DNA of 64,000 bases from Ceratothoa steindachneri (Eukaryota > Arthropoda > Malacostraca > Isopoda > Cymothoidae): assembly GCA_963969495.1 (NCBI GenBank), contig OZ018326.1, positions 179,283,497-179,347,496 of the forward strand, given 5' to 3'. The notes beneath the pieces were generated by a model, which saw only the letters and a program-made list of their open reading frames with translations, was not told the DNA's origin and did no database searches. Below are positions 10,165 to 22,786 of this stretch, piece by piece. Every line of letters starts with the position of its first letter. Positions within the stretch are counted from its first letter, which is position 1. The translations under genes were made by a program, and so were the position numbers.

Positions 10165-13100
10165 CTGTTACGTAGAGATTACGTGTCCTCCTGGCCCCAA
10201 CATCTCCATTGCAGAGGTTGAGAAGCTTTTGAGTTGCATGACTTTTGAGGTCCCTTCACTCCAAGTAATCTCCTCTTTCCCCTACTCGGGCTATATAACT
10301 CCCATCTATCTTCAATTCCCAGCTTTAAGAATTTGTACTTTCAAAGATTTTGATGGAGATGCACTCATTGGTTTTTCCCCCTTTTTTTACTAAGTCTGCA
10401 TACCCCCCCACCCCCATAATTAAGTGATTAGATAAGTACGCCAGTGAGAAGAATGGCAGATACGCCCTAACGGAAAACTGAAAACACTACACAACCGACC
10501 CGGGTAGAAGGGGTTATAAAGAAACTTACGGGATGTGTAGGATTGGGAGAGTTTCGCACACTTTTGGTCTATAACTATCCACCTTCGCCCACCAATCTTC
10601 CATACAATTTCACATCACCCAACTTCACCATTTTATCTACGAATCTTATATTCGACGAGAACTTGGAAGTGGTTTTGCATTTTTTATCTAAATTTAAATT
10701 ATTTTTTTTATTTAAGTTAATAATCATGGTCACGAGTAGTAAACGACTCCATTTTTGCTCTTTTAATAACGAAATTGGTCAATATTTTGATGACAACCCC
10801 GTTAAAATTTGGTATGCGGAGTGTTCCAGAAAAAAGCCAAGCAGCATTTTTGTGTGAAACACCGTGGAATCTAAACCAGCCAACAGCAGGCAAAAAAGAA
10901 CACGATATTCGCCTCTCACTTGGTTAAAGACAAAGAATATAAGTGTATTAAAAATAGAACACTGAATATTAAAACACGGGGATAGAGGGGGACAGTCGTT
11001 TTTTCAATTCGAGAAATACTTCAATAATTACCGCCCCCAATATACTTTTTATATCAAAAAAGCGAAAAGCATCAAGGACGTGTCTGACAAAATTGATTTA
11101 AAAGTAGGGAAAAAGAGTGACAATTGAGGGCTCAGAGAACGATAAAGCACACAATTCTCCCGTACATGCTCTATGTTCGTACCGAAACGAGGGCCCCTCG
11201 AGGGAGACCATCAAATTCCACAATAAATTACGAGTTTGTTTAAAGAGGTTGAATTCTTTAAATATGAATTAAAATATAAACTAGATGAAATAATAGTGAC
11301 ATACTCAAGGTATAAACTAGAACAACAACCGAAATACTCGGAAGTTGGATAACCCAAGAATTAGCAAGATTAAATTTTAGCCTTACCTCCAATAGTTCAA
11401 ATAACCTGGCAAAAACGCATGGCACTTTGACAGAGACGCTGGCCTCATCCGTATCACCTCTTTAGGCCACTCATCATCAAGGTGACCATTGGCTCCTACA
11501 TCTCTTTGCAATTTTGCAATATAAATATCGGCCTCAGATTATCTTATCATTCGATAAAAAAACTTGGCAAGCATAAAAATATGAGTTTTAAATAGGAATT
11601 TAAGAATGGCGTGAACACTCAATCACGGGAAAGAGTTGGGCAATGTTTGGACGTCAGTAAATTCAAGGTTTTCCTAAATAGGTAAAGCGCTTAGAAGTTT
11701 AGAACCATATCTTCTTTTTTTTATAACAAATAAAGACCAGCTTTCTGTTTCCATGAATTAGTGATATTCTGGCATTTGAGTTCTGCATTAAAAGAAATGG
11801 AATTTTCCGTTGGAGGAAATACAATATAAAAGCTTGAAAACAACGGATGCTATGGAAATCAGCCAAAAATTCTGGGGATTAGTTTTGATAGTTTGGAGAG
11901 GGGAAAGTCGCATTTATATTTGCCTCTTTAAACTCGTGTGATCACTTGGTATTTCATATGTAGGGCCTCTAAAATAAAAAAAATCTATCTCTTACCTCGC
12001 CCTCCACATGGAGGACCATAAATTATATCTCATGGTCAACTTTGCTTCTGTATCTTGAGCCTTTTATATCCTACATAGAGAAATCCGGACTATAAAACTT
12101 CCCACCCCTGCCTCTCGTCCAATTCGCAGCACTCCGCATGGAGGACCGCGAAGCCTAAAGACCCCGAAGCCCCCGGCCTCTACATCTTGGCCACCTCTTA
12201 TTCTACTTCGATGATGTTGTTTTTAATTGCTCCACAAGAGCAGATGGCTCCCTCCGACCGCTTAGAAGATTAAGGGATAAAGCCTGTCATCTTGCGGCCT
12301 CCAGTGCTGTCGGCCACGCCAACGTTACCCCAATTAATTGAGGCCGTGACTTATGTGAGAGGTCCTGAGTGACCATGGAGGGAGTCTGTTGCATGCTATG
12401 GGAATTTTATAGCACCCTTTCCCCCTGTGCTAGCGGTCCATGCAACAGCTAGGAAATCGAAGTTCAATTGCAACTTAACCTCACATGGAATACATCCAAG
12501 GGGAAAAGTCCCACTATAGGATTGCATGCAGGTGGGGTGGTCGTGTCACATCCACTTGGAAGGACTCCCCGCTCTACAACTCTTTTATTTTCTCTTTTCC
12601 TACGGGTAACTATACTTTAAAAAGAAAAGCTTCGCCTGCTGTGCGTTTGGAGGAACCCAGAATCTAAAAAACACTCCTGCTTCTGCATCTTTGTCGCCTC
12701 GTAATACGTACTGACACCTAGTACTTCATACATAGGGCTTTCAAATCGAAAATTTCCTACCTCTGTATCTTGGTCACGTCTTTTCCTTAACAATGATGCA
12801 ATGTGTGGCAATGCTGAGAATGTTCTCTGATATATCGGCGCTTTGTGCCTTCTGAGCGCCGCCACTATCTCTTCAGGTTATTCCTAATTTCGTAATATTT
12901 TGGTATCTTTTACCCTTTGCAAAGCTTCTTAATGTCTATATTTTCGAATTGGCACTACTTTGTCTGTCTATGGATATTTCATCAAGACCATACCTACCAT
13001 TAGAACTGAACCAAGTCGGGTACATGTACAAAGTATTGTAATCTGAAATCAGCACTGCTTTTGCCGTTTTACGGTTCCTATCTACACTCTGTACTTCATT

Positions 13101-13660
13101 AATGGTGATCTGGCAAAGATCCTTTCGTTGTTTTTGACCTTAAAGAATTATAAGATAAAACATATCAAGCATTCCTTTATTTGTAGCTTTGTACTGTGAA
13201 AAAGAATCCTTTGGTTTCTTGAACTTGAGCACAAAATTAAATTAGTTTAATTAAATAAAACATTTGAGTTTTAAAGCTTCGAGGTAATGACGACTGACAC
13301 CAGCATTAAGCTTTGACAAAAGATAGAATCCAAGTTGAAAAATACTATTAAAGATATGTAAGCATGTAAGCAATGAGAAAAGTGAGAGAGGGAGTGTGCA
13401 CACATTCCTCGACTTTGTAAACAAGGTAAGAATGAGTTGGCTGTGAAATGACTGAAGTGAGGTGGAAAACTCTTCCATTATCACTCAGATAAAGGGGGAG
13501 TGATTGAGGCCCGATAAAAGTTAATGCATTGCATATCCTGATTATTTTGCAATAAAACTTCTGTATCACGCCCTCTCTCCACCTCTCTCTACTATACCCT
13601 GTCTAAAACACTCCCTCTCGAATAGTCACTGTCTCTCTCTCTAATACTCTTTCTCCAATA
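10165..13660. other. long stretch without a recognisable gene
   Basis: Only short, unconvincing open frames are present. A weak repeat of about 110-130 bp is visible at 11940-12800. Phrases such as TTCATAYRTAGGGC and CTCTGTATCTTGG recur in diverged copies, possibly an old satellite. Nothing else is supported. Confidence 0.4.
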
Positions 13661-13989
13661 TACAGTAGCGGTCATAATGATTCGGACAGGTAGGTTTTTA
13701 TCACAAAATTTACACTTGCTTCAAACCAAATGATGCATGATAAATTACAGATATAAAATAAGCATGGCTATAAGTTGTACATGTTAGGATGGATGAAACA
13801 GCTAGTTATGTGCAAAGGAGCATTTTTATTCTAAAATAAGGGTTGTCAAATTGATCCGGACGACGTAATTATATTACTTCTATCTTTGAGACAACCAACA
13901 AATTTAGGGTAGTAACTTACTTCCATGAACTATATCAGGAGTTAATTGTTAAGTTAGGTCAACAGGATGATCTCTCTTTCTGAGCCATA

Positions 13990-14882
13990 TCTGAAAGGGT
14001 TTAACGCCCCAAAATGTTGTGCATAATATAGTATCACGCTACGATACCACACGCTCATGTATCATTGGAATTTCTACTGGTAGGCCTAGGGAAACCTCAA
14101 AGAAAGATGACCTAGTCATCGAAGGAATCTCAAAAAGGGACCGATGCAAGACAGCAACCAGGACTGAGAAGTAAATGAAACTATGGGCATTTGTGTCTCC
14201 AGGAAGGCAGTGTCATGTCCCCTGACGAAAACATCTTTAATATCTCGCACACCAGCAGTCGAGCCATTGATCAGTCCTAAGAACAAGAAAGCTAGATTAT
14301 CCTTCACCAATAAGCACGTTCTATGGTCAGAAGACCAGTGATCCAAAGTACCCTTCAGCGATGAATCGAAGTACAATCTATTTGGTTCAGAGGCCAGGAG
14401 GTTCTTCCGACGAATATCTGGCGAGATTAACGGTGAACTGAGTGAAGAGCAGCATCAAGTTTGGTGGAGGAAGCATTATAGTGTGAGGGATAATTTCGGC
14501 GGAAGGTACTGGTGCACTTGTCCGCTTGCAGGGTAGAGCGAATGATCAAGAAATTCTGCAAGCACATGTTGTGCCTCATATGATAGCCGCCTTTGCTCAA
14601 CCTGCCATTTTTATTCATGATAATGCACCTTGCCAGAGGGCAAAGTTTGTGAAGAATTTTATGGATCAGGAGGAAGTGTCATGAACTGGCCTGCTCAGAA
14701 CCCGGACCTCAATCCAATTGAGAATTTGTGGAAGGCGATAGTAGAAAGAAGTAAGGAGAGAAACATAAGCATCCTCGAAGAACTTTGGGAAATATTACCA
14801 GAGGAATGGAGAAAAATACCACCACAAGTATGCCTTCGGTTAGTACGCTCCTGCGGCAGAAGATGTCCGTGCGTAATATAGA
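13990..14882 (+). pseudogene. Tc1 transposase (DD34E type), frameshifted
   Basis: In order, broken frames show a TGRPRETSKKDD block (the GRPR linker after the N-terminal helix-turn-helix domains, near 14083), then IKFGGGSIIV, IFIHDNAPCQRAKF (second catalytic aspartate) and WPAQNPDLNPIENLW (third catalytic residue, glutamate, near 14720). The C-terminus ends near 14878. The last frame (14630-14881) is intact but earlier parts carry stops and at least three frame changes. The usual length is about 340 codons, and this spans about 300. The intact protein would bind the inverted repeats in the nucleus and cut and paste the element. Confidence 0.88.
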
Positions 14883-15094
14883 GTAAAGGTCTTCATACCA
14901 AGTACTAATCTAATGTAACAACCAAAAATTATTTATTGATTAACTTATATCATTGCAATTTCTCATCTACGCCTGTTGTCTTATCTGCCCGGGTCATTTT
15001 GACAATGTTTTGAGAATAAACATGCTGTTTTCCACGTAAGTTGCAGTTTCATTTAGCCTAACATGTAGACTGTATAAGTAAAACTTATACGATA

Positions 15095-15096
<2 letters not shown>

Positions 15097-15164
<68 letters not shown>
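15097..15164. repeat. (TA)n microsatellite inside the Tc1 element
   Basis: About 34 pure TA units directly abut the inner edge of the right inverted repeat. Confidence 0.97.
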
Positions 15165-15170
<6 letters not shown>

Positions 15171-15298
15171 CATGCATTATTAGCATCATTTGTTTTGAAG
15201 CAACTGTAAGTTTTGTGATGAAAACCTACCTATCCGAATCATTATGGCGTCTAATGTAGTCTCTATAATACTTTCTCTAATATAGTCTCTAATATACT

Positions 15299-16449
15299 TG
15301 TCAGGAAATGAGAGAGAGGGAGAAAGAAAGAGAGAGAGGGTGTGATCGAGTCACGAGAAGGGATTCCGAGCGAAGTAGCCTTGCTTCCAGACCTTCGTTA
15401 AACTTCCGGAGCGGTAATGCGCCAGAAACTCGTCCCGTTTATGGCGTTACATCCTTCACCGCTGATTCTCACCATCGATGCCGTGGGACCGAACCGATAA
15501 CGCTTCCGTCGGCAAATATTAGAACTTCCGGTGGAATAATATAAATTCTCCACCCCGAGGATAATCGTGCAAGTATTCTTTGAGCTTTCGGACCGCGAGT
15601 TGTTCCCCGTTGATTCCCAGTAATCAAGCCCACGCAATACAAAAGGTATTCACGCGGCATCATAAGAGGTCTTTGGAATCATTCATTGACGACGCCCAAT
15701 CCTCGAGCGACAAACCCTGGTGCTATTTGGTCTCGCAGCAGGAATCCATATTCGGAACGACGAAAACTAAGTCTGGAATATAGCACTCAACCCTCCTCCT
15801 CGAAGAATATCTTCCCCCGAGTACTTATGCTCGTGCTCTTCTCCAGGAAATAGTAAGACTTATATTTTCCTTCATCGTTGACGAGGTGTCACGATTTCCA
15901 ACGAAGTGATTCACCCCGCGATCTCCTCCTGGTCCCTCTCGGGTAATTATTGTAATAATTATTGAGCCTCGTGCGGCCAAGACTTACCTCATAGTCGCCC
16001 CCCCCCCCACTTTCCATTGGGTAATTAATGTAATTATCAAGCCTCGTACGGCTAAGACTCAGTAGTCACCTCTCGTTTTCCCTTGGGTAATTAGTGTAAT
16101 TATTGAGCCTAGTACGGCTGAGACGAGTTCTACTCTTGTCATTTCAATTTCATCCAATTAATAACAGTGTTAACTAAATCGCTTGCATATTATTCTGTAA
16201 ATATCTATTGTTGTTTGTATAAGATTAAAAGATTATTCTTGTTCTCCTGTTTAAATCCTCCGACCACCAAAGCCTTAGTAAATAATATCAATACCGGCCA
16301 CGAGTAATTCATTCTCGCCATTAAAATCCGCATCGAACTCTCGGAAAATCTTGTCCCCCCCCAAATCCAGGCTGTCGTCTTCCCTCCCCTTCATCATTGG
16401 GCGAAGAAGTCCAAAAGGGGTTCAGAAGGACTACCTGAATTCTACGACA
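15299..16449. mobile_element. solo LTR, family A, long form
   Basis: Starts TGTCAGGAAATGAGAGAG and ends TTCTACGACA. The ends form the canonical TGTC...GACA pair. Flanks are ATACT (15294-15298) and GTACT (16450-16454), a 5-bp target duplication with one mismatch. It is homologous in order to 23835-24715 and 57737-58569, for example GATTCACC, CTCGGGTAATTATT and CCTGTTTAAATCC. At 1151 bp it is about 300 bp longer than the others, partly because of a three-copy tandem at 15941-16128. No internal gag or pol is next to it, so it is a solo LTR left by recombination. A 5-bp duplication fits gypsy or BEL-type elements. Confidence 0.8.
15941..16128. repeat. three-copy tandem inside solo LTR
   Basis: The unit GGGTAATTAATGTAATTATY followed by AAGCCTCGTACGGCTAAGAC occurs at 15941, about 16019 and 16086. 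The other two LTR copies show only one counterpart. Confidence 0.85.
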
Positions 16450-17351
16450 GTACTGTCTAATATTCTCGCTCTAATGTAGTCTCTAATATAACCTTTCTTT
16501 CTCTTTCTGTCTATCTCAAGGTTAAAAACTTTTTATTCCTAATAATTAATAATCTGCAACTGATCTCTTAGAAGTAAAATAGTCAATCCTACAATAATTT
16601 ATCATTTTCCTCGCATTTGGCATTTAAATTATAGAGATCCACATTGCATTTACTGCAAATGATTGTTATAGCTCCATGAAAAAGCTTCACACGTAAATCT
16701 AGAGTTTTAAGGTAGTTTTAGATATTTTAAATATTCGCATATAATCTCTAGGCTCACACAGACACACACTCGAGACAAGTAGTGTGGTTAGTATAAAGCA
16801 AAAATTAAGAACCGACACTGCTACAAGTCATGAGGGCCAAAAATCGTGCTTCGCACCAGGCTAAAAATGAAGAACCACTAAATTAGCACAAGAGTAAAGC
16901 ACTATCAATGTTCAAGAAAGATATAAAATAGTTCGAATAAGAACTAATTTTAAATATGAAATTACCCCGAAAATTTAGGTAAAGTAGAGAGTAACATTTA
17001 AATAAAGTTGACATAATTACATGAACAAAGTTACAAGATATAATGTTCCTTAAAAATGAATATACTGTACTCTCAAAAACGCCCTTTTAAAAAAATGACA
17101 TAAAAACAATTATGAAAACAAGTTACAAACATATTGTCACTACTTACATCCTTCATCACACCATCGAATGTTAGATTTAAGGTCGAAATTGATACTTATA
17201 GGCTTTATATACGAAAATTAACGAGCGCGAGAGAGAAACAACCAACTAACCTAAATCTTCATTTAGAGAAGGTTTTTAGTGTTTAATAAATACAGTTTCT
17301 ACAGTTCTTAAATATTTAAGGTTATTGTTTTAAGCTAATATTATATATATA
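16450..17351. other. no gene seen
   Basis: AT-rich sequence between the solo LTR and the mariner. It has degenerate CTCTAATATAGT runs near 16450-16500 that resemble the flanks of the Tc1 element at 13.6 and 15.25 kb. Nothing coding was found. Confidence 0.4.
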
Positions 17352-18627
17352 AGAGGGGCGGTCAATAACTTTTGCGAATCGGTAGGGCAAAACAGAGGAA
17401 GGGGGATGGCTGTTTGTGGGGTGGTTAGGACAAGTTATGACAAGTCAGGACCTGCAGCCGCACGCTCCTGCCTCGTCTATTTAAGAAGCAGTAGTTGATC
17501 GCAGATCGTCATTCACAAATGTTTAAACAATGGAGAAGGTTGAGCACCGCGCAGTGATCATATTTTTGACCAAGGAAGGCAAGAATGCAAAAGAGATCCA
17601 TGAACGCATGGTTGCAGTGTACACCGACACCGCCTCTTCATATGCAACCATTGCTCGCTGGAATAGGGAGTTCCGCCATGGTCGTGAGTCCCTTGAAGAT
17701 GACCCCTGTCCAGGACGCCCGTCAGACGTGACCGACGAGGACAATGTGGCCCGTGTGGAGCGTATGTCCTCGAAAATCGACGGGTGAAGGTCGAAGAAAT
17801 CGAGCGACAACTTGGAATATCGCACGGAAGTGTTCTCAGCATCATCCACGACAATTTGGCCATGACCAACGTCTCTGCCCGTTAAGTCCCTAGAAACCTC
17901 ACGCCCCATGATCGACTTCAACGTCGCCACAGTTCGGAGGAGCTGCTGCTCCTGTACAACCAAGACCCGGCAGGATTCTAGTCACGCATAGTGACAGGTG
18001 ATCAAACGTGGATCCATCACTGGGATCCCGAGACCAAGCTCAAAATCATGGCCTGGCAGCACAGAGGCTCTCCGACCCCCATCAAGTTCCGCACCCAACC
18101 CTCAGCTGGGAAAATCCTGGCCACCATCTTCTTGGATTCTGAGGAAGTGTTGATGGTGGACTATGCGCCTCTTGGAAGGACCAGCACAGGCCAATATTAC
18201 GCCGAGGTTGAAGAAGTGCATCAATCAGAAGCGGCGCTGCAAGTTGACACGCGGTGTCCTTCTCCTCCACGACAATGCCCCTGTCCACAAGGCCAGAGTT
18301 GCACAAGCTGCGCGAGTGCGGATTCGAGAAGCTCAACCATCCCCCCTACAATCCAGATCTGGCCCCTAGCGACTACCTTTTATTCCGCCAGCTCAAGGCT
18401 GCACTGCATGGACGTCGGTTTGGGGACGATAAAGATGTCCAGCTCGCCTTCCAGGAGTGGATTGAACAGCAGTCGGTAGATCTCTGGTTGTCGGGAATTC
18501 GAAGCCTCAGGGACAAGTGGCGCAAGTGCATTGAAGTCGAGGGTAGTTATATTGAAAAATAATAAACACTTTTCCTCATATCTCGTTTCCTTATATCCGA
18601 ATTGCAAAGCTTATTGACCGCTCCTCG
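17352..18627 (+). mobile_element. complete but inactive mariner transposon
   Basis: Flanked by TA at 17350-17351 and 18628-18629. The left end starts AGAGGGGCGGTCAATAACTT. The right end, reversed, starts CGAGGAGCGGTCAATAAGCT. The length of 1276 bp is the classic mariner size. One transposase on the plus strand fills the interior. Confidence 0.93.
17530..18562 (+). pseudogene. mariner transposase (DD34D type), multiple frameshifts
   Basis: The start codon at 17530 opens an N-terminal DNA-binding part with IARWNREFRHGRESLEDD and CPGRPSDVTDEDN. The frame is lost near 17770. It resumes with VEEIERQLGISHGSVLSIIH. After stops near 17883 and 17979 comes VTGDQTWIHHWDPETK (first aspartate), then after another shift LLLHDNAPVHKAR (second aspartate). 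After a third shift comes HPPYNPDLAPSDYLLF (third aspartate). It ends at TAA 18560-18562. All three catalytic residues survive, but on three different frames. The expected length is about 345 residues, and the sum here is about 344. It would act in the nucleus on its own inverted repeats. Confidence 0.92.
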
Positions 18628-18629
18628 TA

Positions 18630-20310
18630 TCAATTGAAATATCAGTCTGGTATTTTATGGTGTGCTCTCTGATAGATTTTTCGATTTTACCTAAGATTAT
18701 GTTTATGCACTGACTATGTATTTTCAATATGAACAGAAAACATAGCTCCAAGACCCCTGCCCTAATAGTGCTGCCGATGTAAGAGATAAGTACCAGTACA
18801 ACTGGAACATTTAAAGAAATCGACAACATCACTGCGGTGCTGCAAAGAGATAGGAATATTTTAAGCTAAAAATATTTCCTATTGTTATTCTGTTAACAAA
18901 TACTTAATTAAATTGTGGGAATAATCGTTTCCAAATTAATTAATTTTTGTTTATAGCAATCATTTAGAAAATCTATTTCAGAAACTACCAAATATAGCGG
19001 CATCTTGGAAGGTTGAGGGAGGGGGAGGGGGGCAATATGTGTATCCAAAAAAGGTTTAAGGATTTTATCATATACGTCAGGGGAAGATAAAGTGTTTAGA
19101 AGATATTTTTTGAGAAAAGAAAATGCATTGTGAAAGGAAAAGTATGTGAAAGTGAGAATTAAACTTCTACGTAACAGTGTTTTTAACGTAGATATTTTGT
19201 ATTCGAAGTGGTAAAACTAAGTAATTTAAACAAAGTCTTGAGTCTTTTTTTCGGTAAAGAGGAGTCTGAAATTTCCGTGGTAAATTTGTTTATTTGTAAA
19301 GTGTTTATATAATTTTTAAAATGTTTGCTATACGCAGGATCTTCGAAAATCGAAAGAGATCATCCACAAAACAAAGATAAAAAGAGGGTTTGTATTTTAA
19401 ATTATCAGAACAAAATTGTGATCGAGATGTGTCATGAAGAAGTCAGCCGCAAGGGCCGCATTGAAGAACCCATTGAGACAACATCTATCTGGCGATAAAC
19501 ATTAACAAAGTTAACTCAACATTGCATTAATGTTAATTAACACCTTGATATTTTAAATTGGCTTCGTGAAAATACATGAAATATCTGTGAGCAATGAAAT
19601 AACTTTTTAAAAATTTTATCGGTGATATAATTGAGAGGAATGTTAGTAAATAAGATTCGACGTCCTAATCATGTAGCCATCTTGATTTTGGTGATTAATT
19701 CTCCTCTAAAACTATAAGAATTTTATATCGAAAATATCCAGACGGTTTGTAATTAATGAATACAAGGCAAGAATAGGTCTCACTCGAATACTTCTTTGTG
19801 TATTTTAGATAAGCAGTATATATAGATGCTAAATAGCTGGAAGATACAAATGATTCATTATAGGAATTATAGGGAATTATTTCAGTTGTGTTAAAAAAAA
19901 ACTATTAACTTTGTTTTCGAGTCGTAAAATATTGGTTTTGGGTGGATCACTAGTACATAGAAATTCTGTACAATATATACTCCTCTCGGTCAAGAATCAC
20001 TCCCACCTTCCTTTTACAATATTTGAGGTCATCAGACTTAATTACGAAATTTGAAAATCTACGTGAATGAACTTTAGGACAAAATTCTTTATAGAGTAAA
20101 ACTTAAAAGTGAATTTACGCCTTATATGCAAATCCTCAAGTTTATGCGATATGTTTTCAATGTTGAACAAAAATTTTGGTTTAACAATTTTATAAATTGA
20201 GAGTTTGAATTAAAGACACATGAAACAGAATTTTTCTCGGAAGCCTAAATAACCACGTGATAAGTTGATAACCACCCTTTTACGTACGATCCATAAATGT
20301 TAAGAAGGAT
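18630..20310. other. no gene seen
   Basis: AT-rich sequence with scattered short open frames. No transposon ends, tandem repeats or coding-like stretches could be supported. Confidence 0.4.
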
Positions 20311-20319
20311 AAGCCCAAT

Positions 20320-20840
20320 TTGGGCATTTTTAGTCGCGGGCGACTCTACATCTCACTATGTCAATCGGTCGTTTCCCGTTTTGATTTTTAGTAGCGGGCG
20401 AGTCTAGTCCCGGGTGACTCTACATGCAGTATGCCGGTCGGTCGGTCCCCGTTGAGGTTTTTATTGTTTTTGTAATTACATTGTAACTATTTAGCCGATT
20501 CTAACAAAATTTGAAACCCTTATATCGTTTTAGATTCTCTTTTAAATGATATAATTGCCAAAGTCCTCCCAAGATTAGCCCATGAATTATTTTGCTTTGG
20601 CAATAACATCATAATTATTCGCCGATTCTAACGAAATTTGAAACCCTTATGTTGTTTTACATTCTCTTCTGAATGGTATAATTGCCAAGGTCCTCTCAAG
20701 GTTAGCCCAGGATTTCTTGGGGGAGGGAGGGGCAGTAGCATCACGACTATTCGGCCGATTCTAACGAAATTTGAAACCATTATGTTCCCAAGGTTACTCC
20801 AAGAGCTTTTGAAAGTTTTGAAGGTAGCAAGGTAATAAAT
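20320..20840. repeat. degenerate tandem repeat with GTCGGTCGG and CGATTCTAAC motifs
   Basis: Two copies of a block of about 75 bp (CGGGYGACTCTACAT ... TCGGTC) are followed by three copies of a block of about 120-130 bp. The latter begin GCCGATTCTAACRAAATTTG near 20493, 20622 and 20754. The motif content resembles the dispersed repeats at 47.8 and 57.1 kb. Confidence 0.7.
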
Positions 20841-21710
20841 CAGAATAATTAAGGGCACACGACTCTTGGTCAGCAGACCTTGTCTTATGTAAAGTAAATT
20901 TATATACATTCTTTTTGGTGGGATATATTAGGTGATGCAGAGAAAATTTAATAAGGATAATGTCTAAAAGGGACAAATGGGTTTCTAAACTGATAAACCA
21001 TTCGGATATATTCTGATGATGAAGCGTAATCTTTTATTAATCTGCAATTATTTCAAGGTTAAGTAATTGGTTTAAAGAATCTAAAAATCAATGAGTAATT
21101 AATTAGGATGTAATTTAAAATAAAATTTAATATATTTTTTTTAACAAATTTTAGATGACGATATCGTGAACAGGATATCGCCTTAAAGTGAATTTCCAAA
21201 TTTTCCAAATAGCACCCCCTACTCCCTCCCCTCCTTTGACGCAAATGCTTTTTAATCAATAATTTCCCATAGGAAAACTAGAGATTGTCTCCATTTCATG
21301 TCGTATTGTGTTATTATAGGGATGGTTACGAATGAATTCCATGTATTTTTGACGGTTTTATGGGAATTAGGTGTGTGATAGGATAAACCCAACGGAATCA
21401 AGGTTAGGAGTGAAAGAGAGTGAAGAAAATATCAGGGTTGCGAAGTATTGTCCCGAGTTACAACTTATGTGATAATAATAATTATTCTAATATTTAAATT
21501 ATTGCAGGTTAATTAAAAAGTCAGCATTTGAAAAATGATAAGAATAAACGGCATTCCTTCGTTGAATCCAAAATCTGGCTCTGATCCTGTTCCTGTAGAG
21601 GGTGAATTTCAGTCCCTGGAGCTTTCCTATTCGATAAAAAGTATAAAATTATGATAAATATGGGTTAAATGGATGATGTGGTGTAATTATAATCTATTTC
21701 ATAATATTTG
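20841..21710. other. no gene seen
   Basis: AT-rich intergenic sequence with nothing supported. Confidence 0.4.
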
Positions 21711-21719
21711 GAGGGGAAA

Positions 21720-22068
21720 ATAAATGTTTGGGGCTGCTTCTCATCTATGGGAACTGGGGTACTACCAATTTTGCCCAACAACATTGCCATAAACTCAAAA
21801 TGGTACCGAAATTTGATTAATCAACACCTTTTCTCAGCAGTTTAGGACCAGTTTGGGAATAACTGTATTTTTCAGCATGATGGCCCACCTTCTCACAAAC
21901 CAAAATCAATAACGAAGTTCTTGGCCAAAAATATCAACGAACTTTTGGGACCTTGGCCCAGGAATTCGCCAGAATTTTACCAAATTGAGAACTTGTGGGC
22001 GATTCTCAAACTAGTGGTTAATAAACAGACGCTATCCAATTGTAAGCAGTTGCGTGTGCAAAATTGAG
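21720..22068 (+). pseudogene. Tc1-like transposase fragment
   Basis: A single frame with one in-frame TAG (near 21842) reads INVWGCFSSMGTGVLPI, then CIFQHDGPPSHKPKS (second catalytic aspartate in QHD), then GPWPRNSPEFYQIENLWAIL. In Tc1 transposases the last block is SPDLNPIENLW. Here the D after SP is E, but the catalytic glutamate before NLW is kept. N-terminal domains and inverted repeats are missing, so it is a 5'-truncated relic. Frame integrity is fairly good for its apparent age. Confidence 0.85.
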
Positions 22069-22082
22069 CAAAAATGGAGCAC

Positions 22083-22160
22083 TGCCTGTAACGAATAGTC
22101 CTTTTCTTTTGGAGCGAATAGTCTTTTTCTTTTAGAGCCGATAGTCTTTTTCTGTTTTTA
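22083..22160. repeat. three-copy short tandem, about 24 bp
   Basis: GAATAGTCTTTTTCTTTTRG with an AGC tail occurs three times, the last copy as GCCGATAGTCTTTTTCTG. Confidence 0.8.
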
Positions 22161-22315
22161 CAGGGCTCATCTTGCGACCGCTAACGGGGGTATATCTACC
22201 GGAAGCGCATTGTCAAAATGGTTCGCCACCCCTGCAATAGGTTAACAAATATAGTGGTAGTAGGTTACGCCCTCCCAACGTGGACGTGATGCCCCGACCG
22301 AATACTGAAATCTAC

Positions 22316-22573
22316 TCAAAGATCAGTGTGACATTCAATAAGAATGTGTCGTAAAGTATGAGGGACAACAGATTTGTCACAGGAAGGTACAGCGGAGTGC
22401 TCCATCAGATGGCGGTGCGTCCCGCGAGTGTGCCTAATTTGAAGAGACACCAGGGGGGGGGGGCGAATAAGGTACTTTATGCCATCCAAGATTACCTCAA
22501 GAAAGCTTGCTCTAGTGTTCTTGGAGTTAAGTTTACTGAAATAAAGAGAGGAGTTGCTCTCTATCACTTTCAA
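22316..22573 (-). pseudogene. LINE ORF2 C-terminal zinc-knuckle fragment
   Basis: The minus-strand frame reads RHTRGTHRHLMEHSAVPSCD, then HTLRHILIECHTD. This matches the C-x-C ... H-ILVEC block that closes the ORF2 of many jockey/I-type LINEs. The first cysteine pair is degraded (only one C visible). Upstream, reverse transcriptase motifs are absent. The family is uncertain. Confidence 0.5.
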
Positions 22574-22786
22574 TGGTCTACCCTGGGACTCTTAAGACCC
22601 CCCATCCCCAATGCGTTAGAATGGGATCTAAATTTATTGAAAACACAAAGTTTGATGGAACATTAACTACAGAACTAAGAGCAACAAAGACTCTAGGATC
22701 CACTCAAGATCAGTCCGATCAGCAATGTTGAGAGCTTTTCTCTACCAAACCGATAAAATGGAATAGATCAGTAGTCAGTTCTTCAG

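Larger units (their letters stand above)
13663..15256 (+). mobile_element. complete but inactive Tc1-type transposon
   Basis: The ends are flanked by TA (13661-13662 and 15257-15258). The left end starts CAGTAGCGGTCATAATGATT. The right end, reversed, starts CATTAGACGCCATAATGATT. The inverted repeats run for about 80-90 bp (to about 13745 and from about 15165). A (TA)n tract lies just inside the right repeat. The length of 1594 bp is normal for Tc1. The transposase between the ends is broken. Confidence 0.9.
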
